The notes under the pieces were generated by a model. It made no database searches. It saw only the letters and a list, made by a program, of their open reading frames with translations, and had not been told where the DNA came from. Positions 54,935-63,995 of a stretch of DNA of 64,000 nucleotides are shown piece after piece. The first letter of the stretch is position 1, and every line of letters starts with the position of its first letter. The position numbers and the translations under genes are program-made. Origin of the DNA: Pseudomonadota bacterium (lineage in GTDB: Bacteria > Pseudomonadota > Gammaproteobacteria > Pseudomonadales > Azotimanducaceae); contig JAQBUI010000005.1 of NCBI GenBank assembly GCA_027624035.1, positions 1-64,000 of the forward strand. The letters run 5' to 3'.

Positions 54935-54971
54935 CGACAGCGATTGTGATGACGAGCAGTGTGTTAGTCAT
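54864..54971 (-). CDS. Tiny single-helix membrane peptide, or 5' part of a frameshifted gene
   Basis: A 35-codon frame from ATG 54971: MTNTLLVITIAVVGLVGVICMVALVAF then DSPDLSAF and TGA. The helix is clean. It either encodes a small membrane peptide or is the membrane anchor of the protein continued in the 54626-54934 frame after a one-base shift. Confidence 0.35.
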   Translation of the reverse strand: MTNTLLVITIAVVGLVGVICMVALVAFDSPDLSAF

Positions 54972-55002
54972 CCTGACCGCCGAAGCGCCTGGGTTGGCAC
55001 AG

Positions 55003-55971
55003 TCAGAGTGAACCGAGGAATTTCAGCAGTGCGCTGTTCACGGCTTCCGGTGCTTCCTGCTGGGTCCAGTGCCCCACTCCCGGCAGCATAATGACTTCAC
55101 GGAGGTCCGTGACGGACTGCCTCATCCTGGCTTCTGCATCGCTGTTAAATGGCACGACATCGCGTTCGCCCGCAACAAAGAGCGCAGGCTGGTTGATCTT
55201 CTTGCCCTGGAAGGTCGCAGTCAGTTCCCAGTTCCGGTTGATGTTCCGATACCAGTTGAGGCCACCCCGAAAGCCACTGCCCTCGAATGCCTTGACGTAG
55301 AAATCGATGTCGTCCGGGGTGAGCCAGGACGGCAGGTCGTTACCCGGGTCCGGCATCGCTTCCAGCATGTAGGAGGATGCCGGTGGTGCCCCTGTGGAAC
55401 GGAAAGAACCACCCGATCTTTCGATTGCGCCGGACGCGCCAAACAGCATCTTGCGCATGGTCACCGGGATGTTGTGCTGGAGTTCATGCTCCGCAACACC
55501 GGGTGTTTGAAAGTAGATCTGGTAGAAGAAGCGATCACCGAACGCGGCTCGCATCGCCGTCATCGGTGCAACCGGGCCGCGGTCTCCGAACGGCACCGAA
55601 AGAGAAGCCACGGCACGGAAGATGTCGGGACGAAACAACGCCGAATTCCAGGCCACCGGAGAGCCCCAGTCATGCCCGATGATGACGGCCTGCTCTTCCC
55701 CGAGTGCAGCGACCAGGCCCACGATGTCGCCAGTCAGATGCAAAATGGTGTAGTCGCCGATGGGTTCCGGTGCGTCGCTGCTTCCGTAGCCTCGCTGGTC
55801 CGGTGCCACCACATGGTATCCCGCATCGGCAAGTGCATGGATCTGATGGCGCCAGGAATACCAGGACTCGGGAAAGCCATGGCACAGCACGACCAGCGGC
55901 CCCTTGCCGGCCTCCGCGATGTGCATTTGAATGCCATTGGTCTGGATGCTGCGATGCTGGATATCCGCCAC
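55003..55971 (-). CDS. Soluble epoxide hydrolase-type alpha/beta hydrolase
   Basis: A 322-residue alpha/beta hydrolase. HGFPESWYSWRHQ (about residue 31) is the oxyanion motif and the nucleophilic Asp is in IIGHDWGS (near residue 100); a late GHWTQQEAPE holds the histidine, and two tyrosines of the cap region are probable. This is the classic soluble epoxide hydrolase pattern. ATG 55971 starts a compact domain with no signal peptide. Substrate unknown. Confidence 0.88.
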   Translation of the reverse strand: MADIQHRSIQTNGIQMHIAEAGKGPLVVLCHGFPESWYSWRHQIHALADAGYHVVAPDQRGYGSSDAPEPIGDYTILHLTGDIVGLVAALGEEQAVIIGHDWGSPVAWNSALFRPDIFRAVASLSVPFGDRGPVAPMTAMRAAFGDRFFYQIYFQTPGVAEHELQHNIPVTMRKMLFGASGAIERSGGSFRSTGAPPASSYMLEAMPDPGNDLPSWLTPDDIDFYVKAFEGSGFRGGLNWYRNINRNWELTATFQGKKINQPALFVAGERDVVPFNSDAEARMRQSVTDLREVIMLPGVGHWTQQEAPEAVNSALLKFLGSL

Positions 55972-56202
55972 GGTGACTCCTGCTGGTGAGCTGTCGGGCT
56001 CACTGTATCGCCTTTTTTCAGGTAGGTGAAGTAGGGACTGGGGAGAAGGTTGAAGTGGTCAGTTGTCGTCGCAGGTCGGGCTGGGCTGGCTGGCGTAGCT
56101 CGATCGGTTATGATGGCGAATCGCCTTTGCCGCCATGCATATTCCGTGGCGTGTACTGACTTTGCTGTGACCTCTCTTGTGAACCGTCTTGTGAGCTGAC
56201 CT

Positions 56203-56784
56203 GTGATCGATCTGACTTCATCTCTGGGCCAACGAATCCATGTCATGGGCAACAGTTGTGCGGGCAAGAGCACCCTGGCCGCGCGCCTGGCAGGTGCATT
56301 GGACGTTCCGGTGGTTGAACTGGATGCCCTCAACTGGGAGCCCGACTGGTACGGCCTGAATGAGCATGAGCCGGGTCGACTCATGGCGAAATTCGCGGAA
56401 GCGACCCGGGGTGATGGCTGGGTCGTTGCCGGTTCCTATACGGCGTTCTCACAAAAGGTCTTCTGGGACCGGGTGCAAACCGTGATCTGGATCGACCTGC
56501 CAATGCCGCTGCTGCTCCGTCGGGTGGTGGCACGGTCGTGGCGAAGATGGCGCCATCATGAACTGCTCTGGGGCACCAACTATGAAAAGTTCTGGCCCCA
56601 GTTCATGGTGTGGCGGAAGCAGGAATCCCTGATCTGGTGGATCGTTACCCAGCACAAGCGAAAACAGCAACAGATGCTCACCATGCAGGCGGCCCCCGAA
56701 TGGTCGCACATTCGTTTCATTCGACTGGTGTCTGTCTCCGAGGTCGAGGCACTGGTACAACTGGCCGACCCCAGGCCACTGTAA
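56203..56784 (+). CDS. P-loop nucleoside-kinase-like protein (adenylate-kinase-like, FlaR type)
   Basis: A 193-residue P-loop protein. Walker A is GNSCAGKST at about residues 16-24, followed by the LDALNWEPDW and WVVAGSYTAF blocks of the AAA/adenylate-kinase-like topology-modulation (FlaR) family. Substrate unknown. GTG 56203 is the only suitable start in a region rich in GTGA motifs; the TGTGATCG context gives a weak site. It is divergent from the epoxide hydrolase gene. Confidence 0.78.
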   Translation: MIDLTSSLGQRIHVMGNSCAGKSTLAARLAGALDVPVVELDALNWEPDWYGLNEHEPGRLMAKFAEATRGDGWVVAGSYTAFSQKVFWDRVQTVIWIDLPMPLLLRRVVARSWRRWRHHELLWGTNYEKFWPQFMVWRKQESLIWWIVTQHKRKQQQMLTMQAAPEWSHIRFIRLVSVSEVEALVQLADPRPL

Positions 56785-56883
56785 AGCACGCGACTGCGCC
56801 ACGACAGCACCCTGCGGGCTCGCGGTCGCCTGGCCTCCGAGCAATAAATCGCCGCTGGATCTGGCTTCATCCCGTCGGCAGCG

Positions 56884-58647
56884 CTACCTTGCGGCGGTAG
56901 CTCGTTCCACAGTTTCGCCTGGTGCCAGGAAACGGAACGACAGAGTGCCGAACTGCATTTCTTGCCAGGACTGACGCCCCCATCGCACTTCCCTGTCCGG
57001 GTCCGGGTTTGCAGGATTCTGGGCCGAGTTGTCCCACGTCATTGTAAAGGTCACCCGGGTACCGGCAGGTACACGCCTGGGCTGGGCCATCTTGTAAAAC
57101 GTTTGCCAGTTGAAGTCGTACGCCGGCACCGACAGCAGCACCTCGTTGGTCCCGTCAGGGTAGTACGCTGTGTACCGGGCTGCCTTGCCGCGGTAGTGCG
57201 CATGGGGCAGCATGCCGTAGATTTCTGCTGCCTGCGGGAAGGTGTATTGCGTGGTTTCACTGTGGGCCGGCGCATTGGGAGGAATTTTGAGCTGGACATT
57301 GATCAGCACGGTTCCTGCCATACGATGAGTCGGTGGTTTGTCGTAGAAATAAATGCCAAGGCGTGACTCGTCGGTCGTGGCCTTGCCGTACGGCGTGTAG
57401 TGCATCTGAAAGACGAAATTTGACTTCGCAGGCAGTAAAACACCAGCGTCCTCCGGCATCAGCCACACTGAGCTTCCAGGAACGTAGCCACCAAAACCGC
57501 CGCCGGTGGCGCCACCGCGAAATGCCCGTCGCTGGTCAGTGCCGGCGGCGGTGAAGCGCGTGATGACGTGGTGCACAGCCTGGCGATCACCGGGAACCAG
57601 CTCTGCGGCGCGTACCCAGACGTCATGGTCCAGAGGGTTCTGTGCTCGAAGGTATTGATAGTCGACGACCCCGGTAGCCGGCACTTGATGGGCCGGCAGA
57701 TCAATGATGAGGTCGGGTTCACCCAGCGCCCACTCAGGTGCAATGGCCACCGTGGCGGCGAGGGGATCAATGCCCTCACCTCTGGGCGAGCCTGCCTCGA
57801 TCCAGTGCACCAGCGTCTTCTTTTCCGCTGGCGTCAATGATCGATCGTTCTCCCACTCACCGTAGTGGGGATCCGCGTGCCATGGTGGCATCCGCTGCGT
57901 TCGAATCACCTCCCGCATCATCGGTGAGAACCCCAGGACCATGTTGTAGCTGCTCATCGCCCAGGGTGCGATGCCACCCGTCTGGTGGCAGGAAACGCAC
58001 CTGGCCTGAAGGATTGGGGCGATCTCGGATGCATATGAGATCCCGGCGTGGGATTCTCTGTCCCTGTCGGTGAAATTGATAATGCATCCCGGGGCTTCGG
58101 TCCTGGCGACTTTGATCCGCTGTCCCGATTGCAGCTGCTTGAGGGCGTCGTCTAGATAGTGAGCGTTCGCCTTAGCCTTTTGCCGTTCGTAGGTGAGGCG
58201 GTCATCGATGGCTCCTCGATAGGCGAGCGTCCAGTCCCGTGGATTGATGACGAGAATCTCACTCGTTCGGTCCAGTCCGAGAGACTCGCCAATCAGCTGC
58301 GTTTCGTCCATCAGAACAGGCATGTCGTAGCCGAATTCCTGCGCCTCGGTCATGATGGTTTCTCGCGTGTCCTGCAGGTTCGAGTTGATCATCAGGAATC
58401 TAACGCCGTTGTCTGCATAGCGGTCTCTGATTTCCCTGAATGCCGGCATGGCGTTCCTGACGATCGGGCAGCCGTTGCCGTGCACCATGAGCACCACCGC
58501 GGACGCATCGGAATAGTAGTACAGCTCGTGCGCGTCGCCATGGTGATCCAGCAAACGAAAGTTATCGACCTTGTCTCCGGGCGAGAGGGCGATCACGGGG
58601 AAGGTAAGAGACAGGAGCAACAGCTTCAGAACGATGTGTGGCTTCAT
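56884..58647 (-). CDS. Redoxin, cytochrome c and copper-monooxygenase-like fusion
   Basis: A 587-residue exported protein. After a signal peptide (LKLLLLSLTFPVIALS) comes an AhpC/TSA-type redoxin of about 150 residues, with one cysteine at GNGCPIVRN. A haem c site CVSCH follows near residue 220, in a short cytochrome-like segment (MPPWHADPHYG). The last 280 residues have the paired HHVIT and MHYTPYG segments and a PHAHYRG block seen in type II copper monooxygenase domains. It would act on redox partners in the periplasm; the natural substrate is unknown. ATG 58647. Confidence 0.8.
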   Translation of the reverse strand: MKPHIVLKLLLLSLTFPVIALSPGDKVDNFRLLDHHGDAHELYYYSDASAVVLMVHGNGCPIVRNAMPAFREIRDRYADNGVRFLMINSNLQDTRETIMTEAQEFGYDMPVLMDETQLIGESLGLDRTSEILVINPRDWTLAYRGAIDDRLTYERQKAKANAHYLDDALKQLQSGQRIKVARTEAPGCIINFTDRDRESHAGISYASEIAPILQARCVSCHQTGGIAPWAMSSYNMVLGFSPMMREVIRTQRMPPWHADPHYGEWENDRSLTPAEKKTLVHWIEAGSPRGEGIDPLAATVAIAPEWALGEPDLIIDLPAHQVPATGVVDYQYLRAQNPLDHDVWVRAAELVPGDRQAVHHVITRFTAAGTDQRRAFRGGATGGGFGGYVPGSSVWLMPEDAGVLLPAKSNFVFQMHYTPYGKATTDESRLGIYFYDKPPTHRMAGTVLINVQLKIPPNAPAHSETTQYTFPQAAEIYGMLPHAHYRGKAARYTAYYPDGTNEVLLSVPAYDFNWQTFYKMAQPRRVPAGTRVTFTMTWDNSAQNPANPDPDREVRWGRQSWQEMQFGTLSFRFLAPGETVERATAAR

Positions 58648-58723
58648 AACAGGGTCTCCGCAACAGATTGCCGGGGTTCTGGTCTTCCTGTTGCTGCTAA
58701 TCGGCAGGATTGTTTCCGGACCA

Positions 58724-58738
58724 TATCATGACATGATA
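58724..58738. promoter_or_regulatory. 15-base palindrome TATCATG-A-CATGATA
   Basis: Perfect seven-base arms separated by one base, 77 bases upstream of the redoxin-fusion start. It is a plausible operator for that gene; no matching regulator is in the window. Confidence 0.4.
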
Positions 58739-58912
58739 CTGATCCACGGGACCCTCCGTCAGCATTTTTGTACCATGCGGCAACGTTGGTCCGGGCGAGT
58801 GATTTGGACTGGATCTGTGACTGCCGACACAGGTCTCAATATCAGAAGCGGGCAGGGACCACCTGATCGTCGAAGTTTACAGCGATCGCCGGTGAGAGTA
58901 AGACACAAGACA

Positions 58913-58935
58913 CAGAGAGTCATTGAGTCTCTCTG
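58913..58935. repeat. Hairpin CAGAGAG-N9-CTCTCTG
   Basis: Seven-base arms with a nine-base loop, before the possible GTG start (58942) of the ParB-like gene. No T-run follows; it may be a leader hairpin. Confidence 0.4.
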
Positions 58936-59025
58936 ACTTGAGTGAGAACAACGTCGACGGTAACGACTGCAGCTGATACAGAAAATACCAGGTATTTGGA
59001 ACCGAACGAAAACCAGTGGCAAGTG

Positions 59026-59622
59026 ATGATGAAAACACGGGCAGGGACAAGCGACTTCTCTTCACCGATGAGACCGGCTGATTTCGGGCAGGTGCTGCTG
59101 GCGTTTCTTCGTGCGGAGCTGGATTCGCCGACGGAACGAAGCCGCGTGCTCGCGGCCCTCTCGCGGCGCGGCCTCGCGGAAGCAACCTTATCAGATGGCG
59201 CTCCGGAGACTTCCGCCTTGTGGCGACTCTTTTTAGATTATCGCGGCCGGGAGCGACTCTTTGACGGGCTGGACCTGTCTTGCCTGACCTGGTTCTGGTT
59301 CGATCTCACTCTCGAACAATTGAAATCCACGACCTTGACTTGTCGTCACCACTTCGAATCAGCCTACGGTACCCGAAACCCGGCAACGGTCGCCTCCGTG
59401 TGGGACCGGGAACACCGAGACAACGGTGTTGTGAAGAAGATCCTGGATGGGCGGGTCCTTGAGCCGCCGATCCTCATTGGAGATGACCGCTTGAGCAAGC
59501 TGGTCATTCTGGAAGGTCACAACAGACTGATCTCATACCTGAGAGGACGATCCCTGGTTCAATTTCCGATCAGGGCCATTGTTGGGACCTCGCCGCGCGT
59601 ATCCGACTGGTGTCAGTGGTAG
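59026..59622 (+). CDS. Hypothetical protein with a ParB/Srx-like segment
   Basis: About 198 residues. The recognisable part is near the C-terminus: VVKKILDGRVLEPPILIGDD followed by LVILEGHNRLISYL, which resembles the ParB/sulfiredoxin ILEGHxR core. The first half is helical and unrecognised. The start is uncertain: ATG 59026 or 59029, or GTG 58942, which adds 28 residues of poor composition. It has no clear partner gene. DNA binding or hydrolase activity cannot be concluded from this core alone. Confidence 0.6.
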   Translation: MMKTRAGTSDFSSPMRPADFGQVLLAFLRAELDSPTERSRVLAALSRRGLAEATLSDGAPETSALWRLFLDYRGRERLFDGLDLSCLTWFWFDLTLEQLKSTTLTCRHHFESAYGTRNPATVASVWDREHRDNGVVKKILDGRVLEPPILIGDDRLSKLVILEGHNRLISYLRGRSLVQFPIRAIVGTSPRVSDWCQW

Positions 59623-59697
59623 CAAGCTCAAGGCGAGAGAAGCGAGGTTGATCCCACATGGCCGGACAGTAGCGCTCGAAATCGCCGGCATGACCCA

Positions 59698-59840
59698 GGG
59701 AACCTCTGATCAATGTCTTTTTCCGCGATAGCTGCGTTGGAGTCGTCCTCGAAACATCGCGAAATTAAAGCGTTTTCGCGATTTTCTGCGGGCGCCTCTG
59801 CCTTGCTCTCACGAAAAAATCCAATTGATCAGAGCTTCCC
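59698..59840. mobile_element. MITE-like element, copy A
   Basis: 143 bases flanked by terminal inverted repeats: left GGGAACCTCTGATCAATG and right (read in reverse) GGGAAGCTCTGATCAATT, 16 of 18 positions matching. Inside are TCTTTTTCCGCGA, GCTGCGTTGG and a hairpin GCGATTTTCTGC. A possible 3-bp target duplication CAG flanks it. It carries no gene. Copy B at 63024-63158 and a short copy at 53321-53369 are related. Confidence 0.7.
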
Positions 59841-59889
59841 CAGAGGGCCACGTGTCGATGTGCCTGAAGGCATTCGACGATTTCCGCGT

Positions 59890-61809
59890 TCAAGCGGATG
59901 CCCCCCGTGCCATGGACGTTCCGTCGCCCGTGGGGCGACTCGTGAAGTGCTCCAGAATCGGTGTCCGGGTCATTTCCCAGAAGCGCTGCAGGGCCCATGG
60001 CTGGTTGGTGACGATACGACCCTCTTCATTGCGATAGCGGCTCCGGACACCCGGCTCGGTCCAGACCATCCTGGACATGTCCTCATCCAGCTTCCGGTTG
60101 TAATCGGCGCAGGCATCGTGCCGCACTTCCAGGGTTGAGATCTGTCGATCGATCATGGTCGAGATGCACTCGGCGATGTAGTGGGCCTGACACTCCGATA
60201 TATGCACCGCCGCACCGCCGTGTCCGATACTGGAGTTCGGACCGAAGATGCTGAACAGGTTGGGGAAGTCCGGCATGGCTATGCCAAGATAGCCTCGTAT
60301 ATCGTCATCCCGCCCGGCAATCTCTGCCGGGGTCCTGCCTGAAGTGCCTCGGACCTGCATCGGGTACAGAAACCGGGTGCCGTGGAAGCCGGTGGCGTAG
60401 ACGATGACATCGAGATCATGATGACGGCCGTCGTCCGTGACGAGGCCATCGGCCGTCCCATGGCGGATCGGGGTCGTCACCAGTTCCACGTTGTCTCGCC
60501 TGAGCGCTCGATACCAGCCATTATCGACCACCATGCGCTTTGTATACGGCGGATAATCCGGCAGCAGCTTGTCGATCAGGTCGGGTCTGTCACGCAACTG
60601 ATCCTGCAGGTAGGCCGTGAGGCGTCGTCGCACTTTCTCGTTGGCCTCGGATATGCCGCCGCCATCCCAGTCCGGGTCAATTCGCAGGTTCTCGTACCCC
60701 GCATCGCCGGAGGACCAGTACATGGCAAAGCGATGCCAGCGGGCGTAGTCGGGAATACGCGTCAGCAGCCACGCGACCCCGGGCTCAACAGGTTCGGCAA
60801 CCCGGGGGTTCGGCGCACTCCAGGCTGGCGATCGCTGGAAGGCAGTCAGGTGCCCGGCCGCTTCAGCGAGGTAGGGTCCTACCTGAAACCCACTGGAACC
60901 ATTGCCGATCATGGCAATGCGTTTGCCTTTAAGCGAAACATCGTCGCGCCATCGGGCAGTGTGAAAGACCGGGCCGGAGAATGCTCCGATACCCGGAATG
61001 TCCGGGGTCTTGGGCTGATTGAGCGTACCTGCGGCGCTCACCACAACGTCGGCGGAATATCGGTGCTCTGAACCATCTGCTGCTGCTGCGACAATCTGCC
61101 ACGCCGCCCCGGTCCAGTCCATCGTGAGGACCTCCCGGTCAAAGTCGATGCTGCTCGCCAGATCGAATTCATCGACGGTTCGCTGGAAGTACTCAAGGAT
61201 CTCATCCCGTCGGGCGAAATAGCGGGACCAACGGGGCCGACCCGCATTGGCTGTCAGCGAGTACACATGGCTTGGCGAGTCGACGCCGCAGCGGGGATAG
61301 GAGTTCTCGAACCAGACCCCGCCGACGCCTTCGTGGCGTTCAAGCAGGCGATACGGAATCTCACGCCTGGCCAGTTCGATCGCGATGCTGAGCCCGGAAA
61401 AGCCGCCACCCACGATCACGATTCCGGGGCAACTGCGTCCTCTCATGGAACTGATTTTTGCAAGGCCGAAGTCGGACTTCAGTTTCCCGAGATAGGACGG
61501 ACCAAGGTCGGCGCCGCAGACAAACCGGATGAGCCGAAGCATAACATCATCGTCAGGTAAGCTCTGAGGCTCCCACAGACGACCCTCGGCTGCGAGGCGC
61601 GTTACTTCCTTACACAAGATCTCTCGGAACTGGGATAAGTGTTCCTGGTCTGGCGCGTCAGGATGGCCGTGTCTCAGGCACATGGCCGCAAACTCGCTGC
61701 CTGTCCAACGGAGGTCTGCCGTATGGTGCACCAGCAGTGCGATCAGAAGTCGGGGATCTGCGTCGGCGAGTGCAGTATTGAGTTCTTCCTGACGGGTATC
61801 ACTTTCCAT
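59890..61809 (-). CDS. Flavin-dependent monooxygenase, Baeyer-Villiger-like
   Basis: A 639-residue FAD/NADPH monooxygenase. The first 140 residues are an extra helical domain. The FAD dinucleotide motif is IVIVGGGFSGLS, the NADPH motif AMIGNGSSGF, and between them lies FSGPVFHTARWRD, close to the BVMO fingerprint F-x-G-x3-H-x3-W-(P/D). It would insert oxygen into a ketone or oxidise a heteroatom. ATG 61809 is preferred over frames reaching 61932, because upstream codons overlap the divergent gene. Confidence 0.85.
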   Translation of the reverse strand: MESDTRQEELNTALADADPRLLIALLVHHTADLRWTGSEFAAMCLRHGHPDAPDQEHLSQFREILCKEVTRLAAEGRLWEPQSLPDDDVMLRLIRFVCGADLGPSYLGKLKSDFGLAKISSMRGRSCPGIVIVGGGFSGLSIAIELARREIPYRLLERHEGVGGVWFENSYPRCGVDSPSHVYSLTANAGRPRWSRYFARRDEILEYFQRTVDEFDLASSIDFDREVLTMDWTGAAWQIVAAAADGSEHRYSADVVVSAAGTLNQPKTPDIPGIGAFSGPVFHTARWRDDVSLKGKRIAMIGNGSSGFQVGPYLAEAAGHLTAFQRSPAWSAPNPRVAEPVEPGVAWLLTRIPDYARWHRFAMYWSSGDAGYENLRIDPDWDGGGISEANEKVRRRLTAYLQDQLRDRPDLIDKLLPDYPPYTKRMVVDNGWYRALRRDNVELVTTPIRHGTADGLVTDDGRHHDLDVIVYATGFHGTRFLYPMQVRGTSGRTPAEIAGRDDDIRGYLGIAMPDFPNLFSIFGPNSSIGHGGAAVHISECQAHYIAECISTMIDRQISTLEVRHDACADYNRKLDEDMSRMVWTEPGVRSRYRNEEGRIVTNQPWALQRFWEMTRTPILEHFTSRPTGDGTSMARGASA

Positions 61810-61977
61810 TCCGGGATGATATCCGAATCCGCGCTCGTGGTCGTTCTGACTTGGGAACATTACCAGGCCGGCCCGCCCTGTGCGGGAGCTTGCATTAGGC
61901 GCCGGGCCGATCTTGAGGATATGATTCGCCATGGACGGCCCGTGCCAATCGGGCCGCCGAGCAGGGTTGGGGAGGCT

Positions 61978-62910
61978 ATGATGACGGACAAAACGAGCGG
62001 GGCATCGGAGACATTCGAACAGATTGAATGGATTGCCACGGCGGATATGGGCATCGGTTACGATCGTGCTTTCAAACAGGACACGACATTTCTAACGCCG
62101 GCCCAGTCCCAGGATTACAAACCTGCCTTTTCTCCTGATCATTCGCAGATCGCGTTTTTCAGGGTGTTCTCCTACAACACGCCGGCGAACTTCAACGAAT
62201 GGGACACGAGAGTGGCCGTCATGAACGCTGACGGGTCGGATGTCCGGTTCATCTCGTCCCTCGGTGCCAATCATGTGCCCAAGTGGACCCAGGATGGTTC
62301 CAACAGGATTGTATTCTCGACCAATTACAAGACTGGTGGCGGCAAGGTGTTCTGGACCTCGCCCCAGGGATCTCCCGGACAGGAGGAACTGCTGACCAGC
62401 TTCACGGGTGCCGGCTATGAGGAGAACGGCAGTGCGCTGCACGACGGACGCATTCTGGTGCAAAGGTGGGATATGGAAAGTGGTCATGGCCTTTTTGCCA
62501 TGTCGCCGATCCCCGCCGGACAATCCACCTACCAGGCCCTGGTCTATGCGCCAAAGGGCTCGCCTGAGGACGTGTCCCGGATATCATTCAACAAGATTAC
62601 GGTCTCACCTTCCGGTCATCGGATTGCCTACATGAAAATGGTGAATGGCAGGAACTACTACACCCAGTCGCAGATTGCCTACGCCGACTGGGACGCGGCG
62701 ACCCTGACCATCTCTAACGAGGTCGTTGTGGCCCACCCGTGCAAAGAGGGTCCCACATGGTATCCCTGCTTCACCCCCAATGAAGAGTTCATTGTGTACG
62801 CCCAAAACGGACAAGTCATGGCCTGCCATTTTGCCACCGGGGAAACAAAGCAGATTTCAGCAGCCAACCACGAGTATCGCTACGTCAACGTGGCAGGCGT
62901 GATCAAATAG
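61978..62910 (+). CDS. TolB-like beta-propeller protein
   Basis: A 310-residue protein without a signal peptide. Repeated WD40/PD40-type elements of about 40-60 residues are visible: YKPAFSPDHSQIAFF, NADGSDVRFISSLG, HVPKWTQDGSNRIVFS, ITVSPSGHRIAYMK and YPCFTPNEEFIVYA. These resemble the beta-propeller of TolB, but there is no amidase-like partner and the chain is cytosolic. Function unknown. ATG 61978/61981 follows GGGGAGG; the frame upstream to 61639 overlaps the divergent monooxygenase gene and is rejected. Confidence 0.7.
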   Translation: MMTDKTSGASETFEQIEWIATADMGIGYDRAFKQDTTFLTPAQSQDYKPAFSPDHSQIAFFRVFSYNTPANFNEWDTRVAVMNADGSDVRFISSLGANHVPKWTQDGSNRIVFSTNYKTGGGKVFWTSPQGSPGQEELLTSFTGAGYEENGSALHDGRILVQRWDMESGHGLFAMSPIPAGQSTYQALVYAPKGSPEDVSRISFNKITVSPSGHRIAYMKMVNGRNYYTQSQIAYADWDAATLTISNEVVVAHPCKEGPTWYPCFTPNEEFIVYAQNGQVMACHFATGETKQISAANHEYRYVNVAGVIK

Positions 62911-63023
62911 GTAAAACCGATCACGAGGCATCCAGCGGCTTCGTACGAGGGCACAGGGAAGTAACCAGAAGCTGTTCGTCCTTCTTCTGAGACGGGGCCC
63001 GTACCAGGGATGTTCGCTAGCCA

Positions 63024-63158
63024 GGGGACCTCTGAAAAAGTCTTTTTCCGCGACAGCTGCGTTGGGTCGTCCTCGTAACATCTCGAAATTGAAGCATTTT
63101 CGAGATTTTCTGTGGGCGTCTCCGCCTTGTTCTCGCGATAAATCCAATAAATCAGAGA
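63024..63158. mobile_element. MITE-like element, copy B
   Basis: 135 bases with the same interior (TCTTTTTCCGCGACAGCTGCGTTGG, a hairpin ATTTTCGAGATTTTCTG) and ends (left GGGGACCTCTGA, right TCAGAG) as copy A. It ends directly before the stop codon of the Bax gene. CTAG occurs just outside both ends and may be a target duplication. Confidence 0.65.
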
Positions 63159-63995
63159 CTAGACGCTGGCGACCTGATGCAGGTTGTTGGTTCGAATGAG
63201 CCGCTGGATATCCCGAACGTACTCCTCCCCCCGTTCGGAATAGCGTTCAAGACCCTCAGCGAGATCGACTCCCCTGATCGGATGGTCCACCCTGCGACGG
63301 TCTGCGCGGATGGCGCGCAACTCGCGATAGGCCGGGTGCGTGTTCAGCGTGTGGATGTAGGCAGAAACGCTATCGGCGACGTTGTCGTACCGCTTCACCT
63401 CGTGGGTCATACTGGCAGCACGCCTTTCGGGCTTCAGGCCACAGCCGGGGTTGAAACACCAGACTCCGAAGAAGTTATTGGCCCTGCGCGCGAAGCGTGA
63501 AGTACCCCAGCCGGTTTCGTTAGCTGCCTGGGCCAGTGCCAGTGAGGCAGGGATCACGTCAACCCGATCCAGCAGCCGCCCCAGTGCCTGTGGGTTGATC
63601 TCCTCTGGACTGCCCAGGCGATACAACCGGAACATTTCCTGAGCGAAGCGGATGTCCTGGTCGGTGGCGGGGATACCATCGTCGAGCCGGCGCTGCAGCC
63701 TGGTCAGGCGCTCCCGTCGTTCCATTATGGCCCGGTTGGCAGCGGCGACGTGAGGCAGCAGGAAGGCAAAGAAGTCGTTCTTCTTGGCAGCAACGTCTGT
63801 ATAGCTCCTGAAATCGGGCACACGGGACACGACGTCGGGCGTTGGGTGCGCCGGACCAGTCTCTGTCGCAGCGGATCGCACCGTCTCGGCGGTGACAGTA
63901 GCTACTGCCGACGAAGGCGCGCTGTCGACGGGTTCCGGTGCCGGCGGATAACCTAGAACCATAACAATCAGCGATGAAAGTATGGAGAGTTTCAA
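63159..63995 (-). CDS. bax: Bax-type glucosaminidase
   Basis: A 278-residue exported lytic enzyme. After a hydrophobic leader and a Pro/Ala/Thr-rich linker comes a mannosyl-glycoprotein endo-beta-N-acetylglucosaminidase-type domain (about residues 140-278). NETGWGTSRFARRANNFFGVWCFNPGC holds the catalytic glutamate region, and the Cys pair suggests a disulfide. It would hydrolyse peptidoglycan in the envelope. The TTG start at 63995 is five bases from the window edge, so the true start could lie outside. Confidence 0.85.
   Translation of the reverse strand: MKLSILSSLIVMVLGYPPAPEPVDSAPSSAVATVTAETVRSAATETGPAHPTPDVVSRVPDFRSYTDVAAKKNDFFAFLLPHVAAANRAIMERRERLTRLQRRLDDGIPATDQDIRFAQEMFRLYRLGSPEEINPQALGRLLDRVDVIPASLALAQAANETGWGTSRFARRANNFFGVWCFNPGCGLKPERRAASMTHEVKRYDNVADSVSAYIHTLNTHPAYRELRAIRADRRRVDHPIRGVDLAEGLERYSERGEEYVRDIQRLIRTNNLHQVASV

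Noticed and set aside
55069..55989. 306-codon frame antisense to the soluble epoxide hydrolase
   Set aside because: Same reason: the true gene is on the minus strand.
61639..61977. N-terminal extension of the beta-propeller protein
   Set aside because: It overlaps the divergent monooxygenase gene, has an odd composition with many Cys, and a strong GGGGAGG site marks the later ATG.
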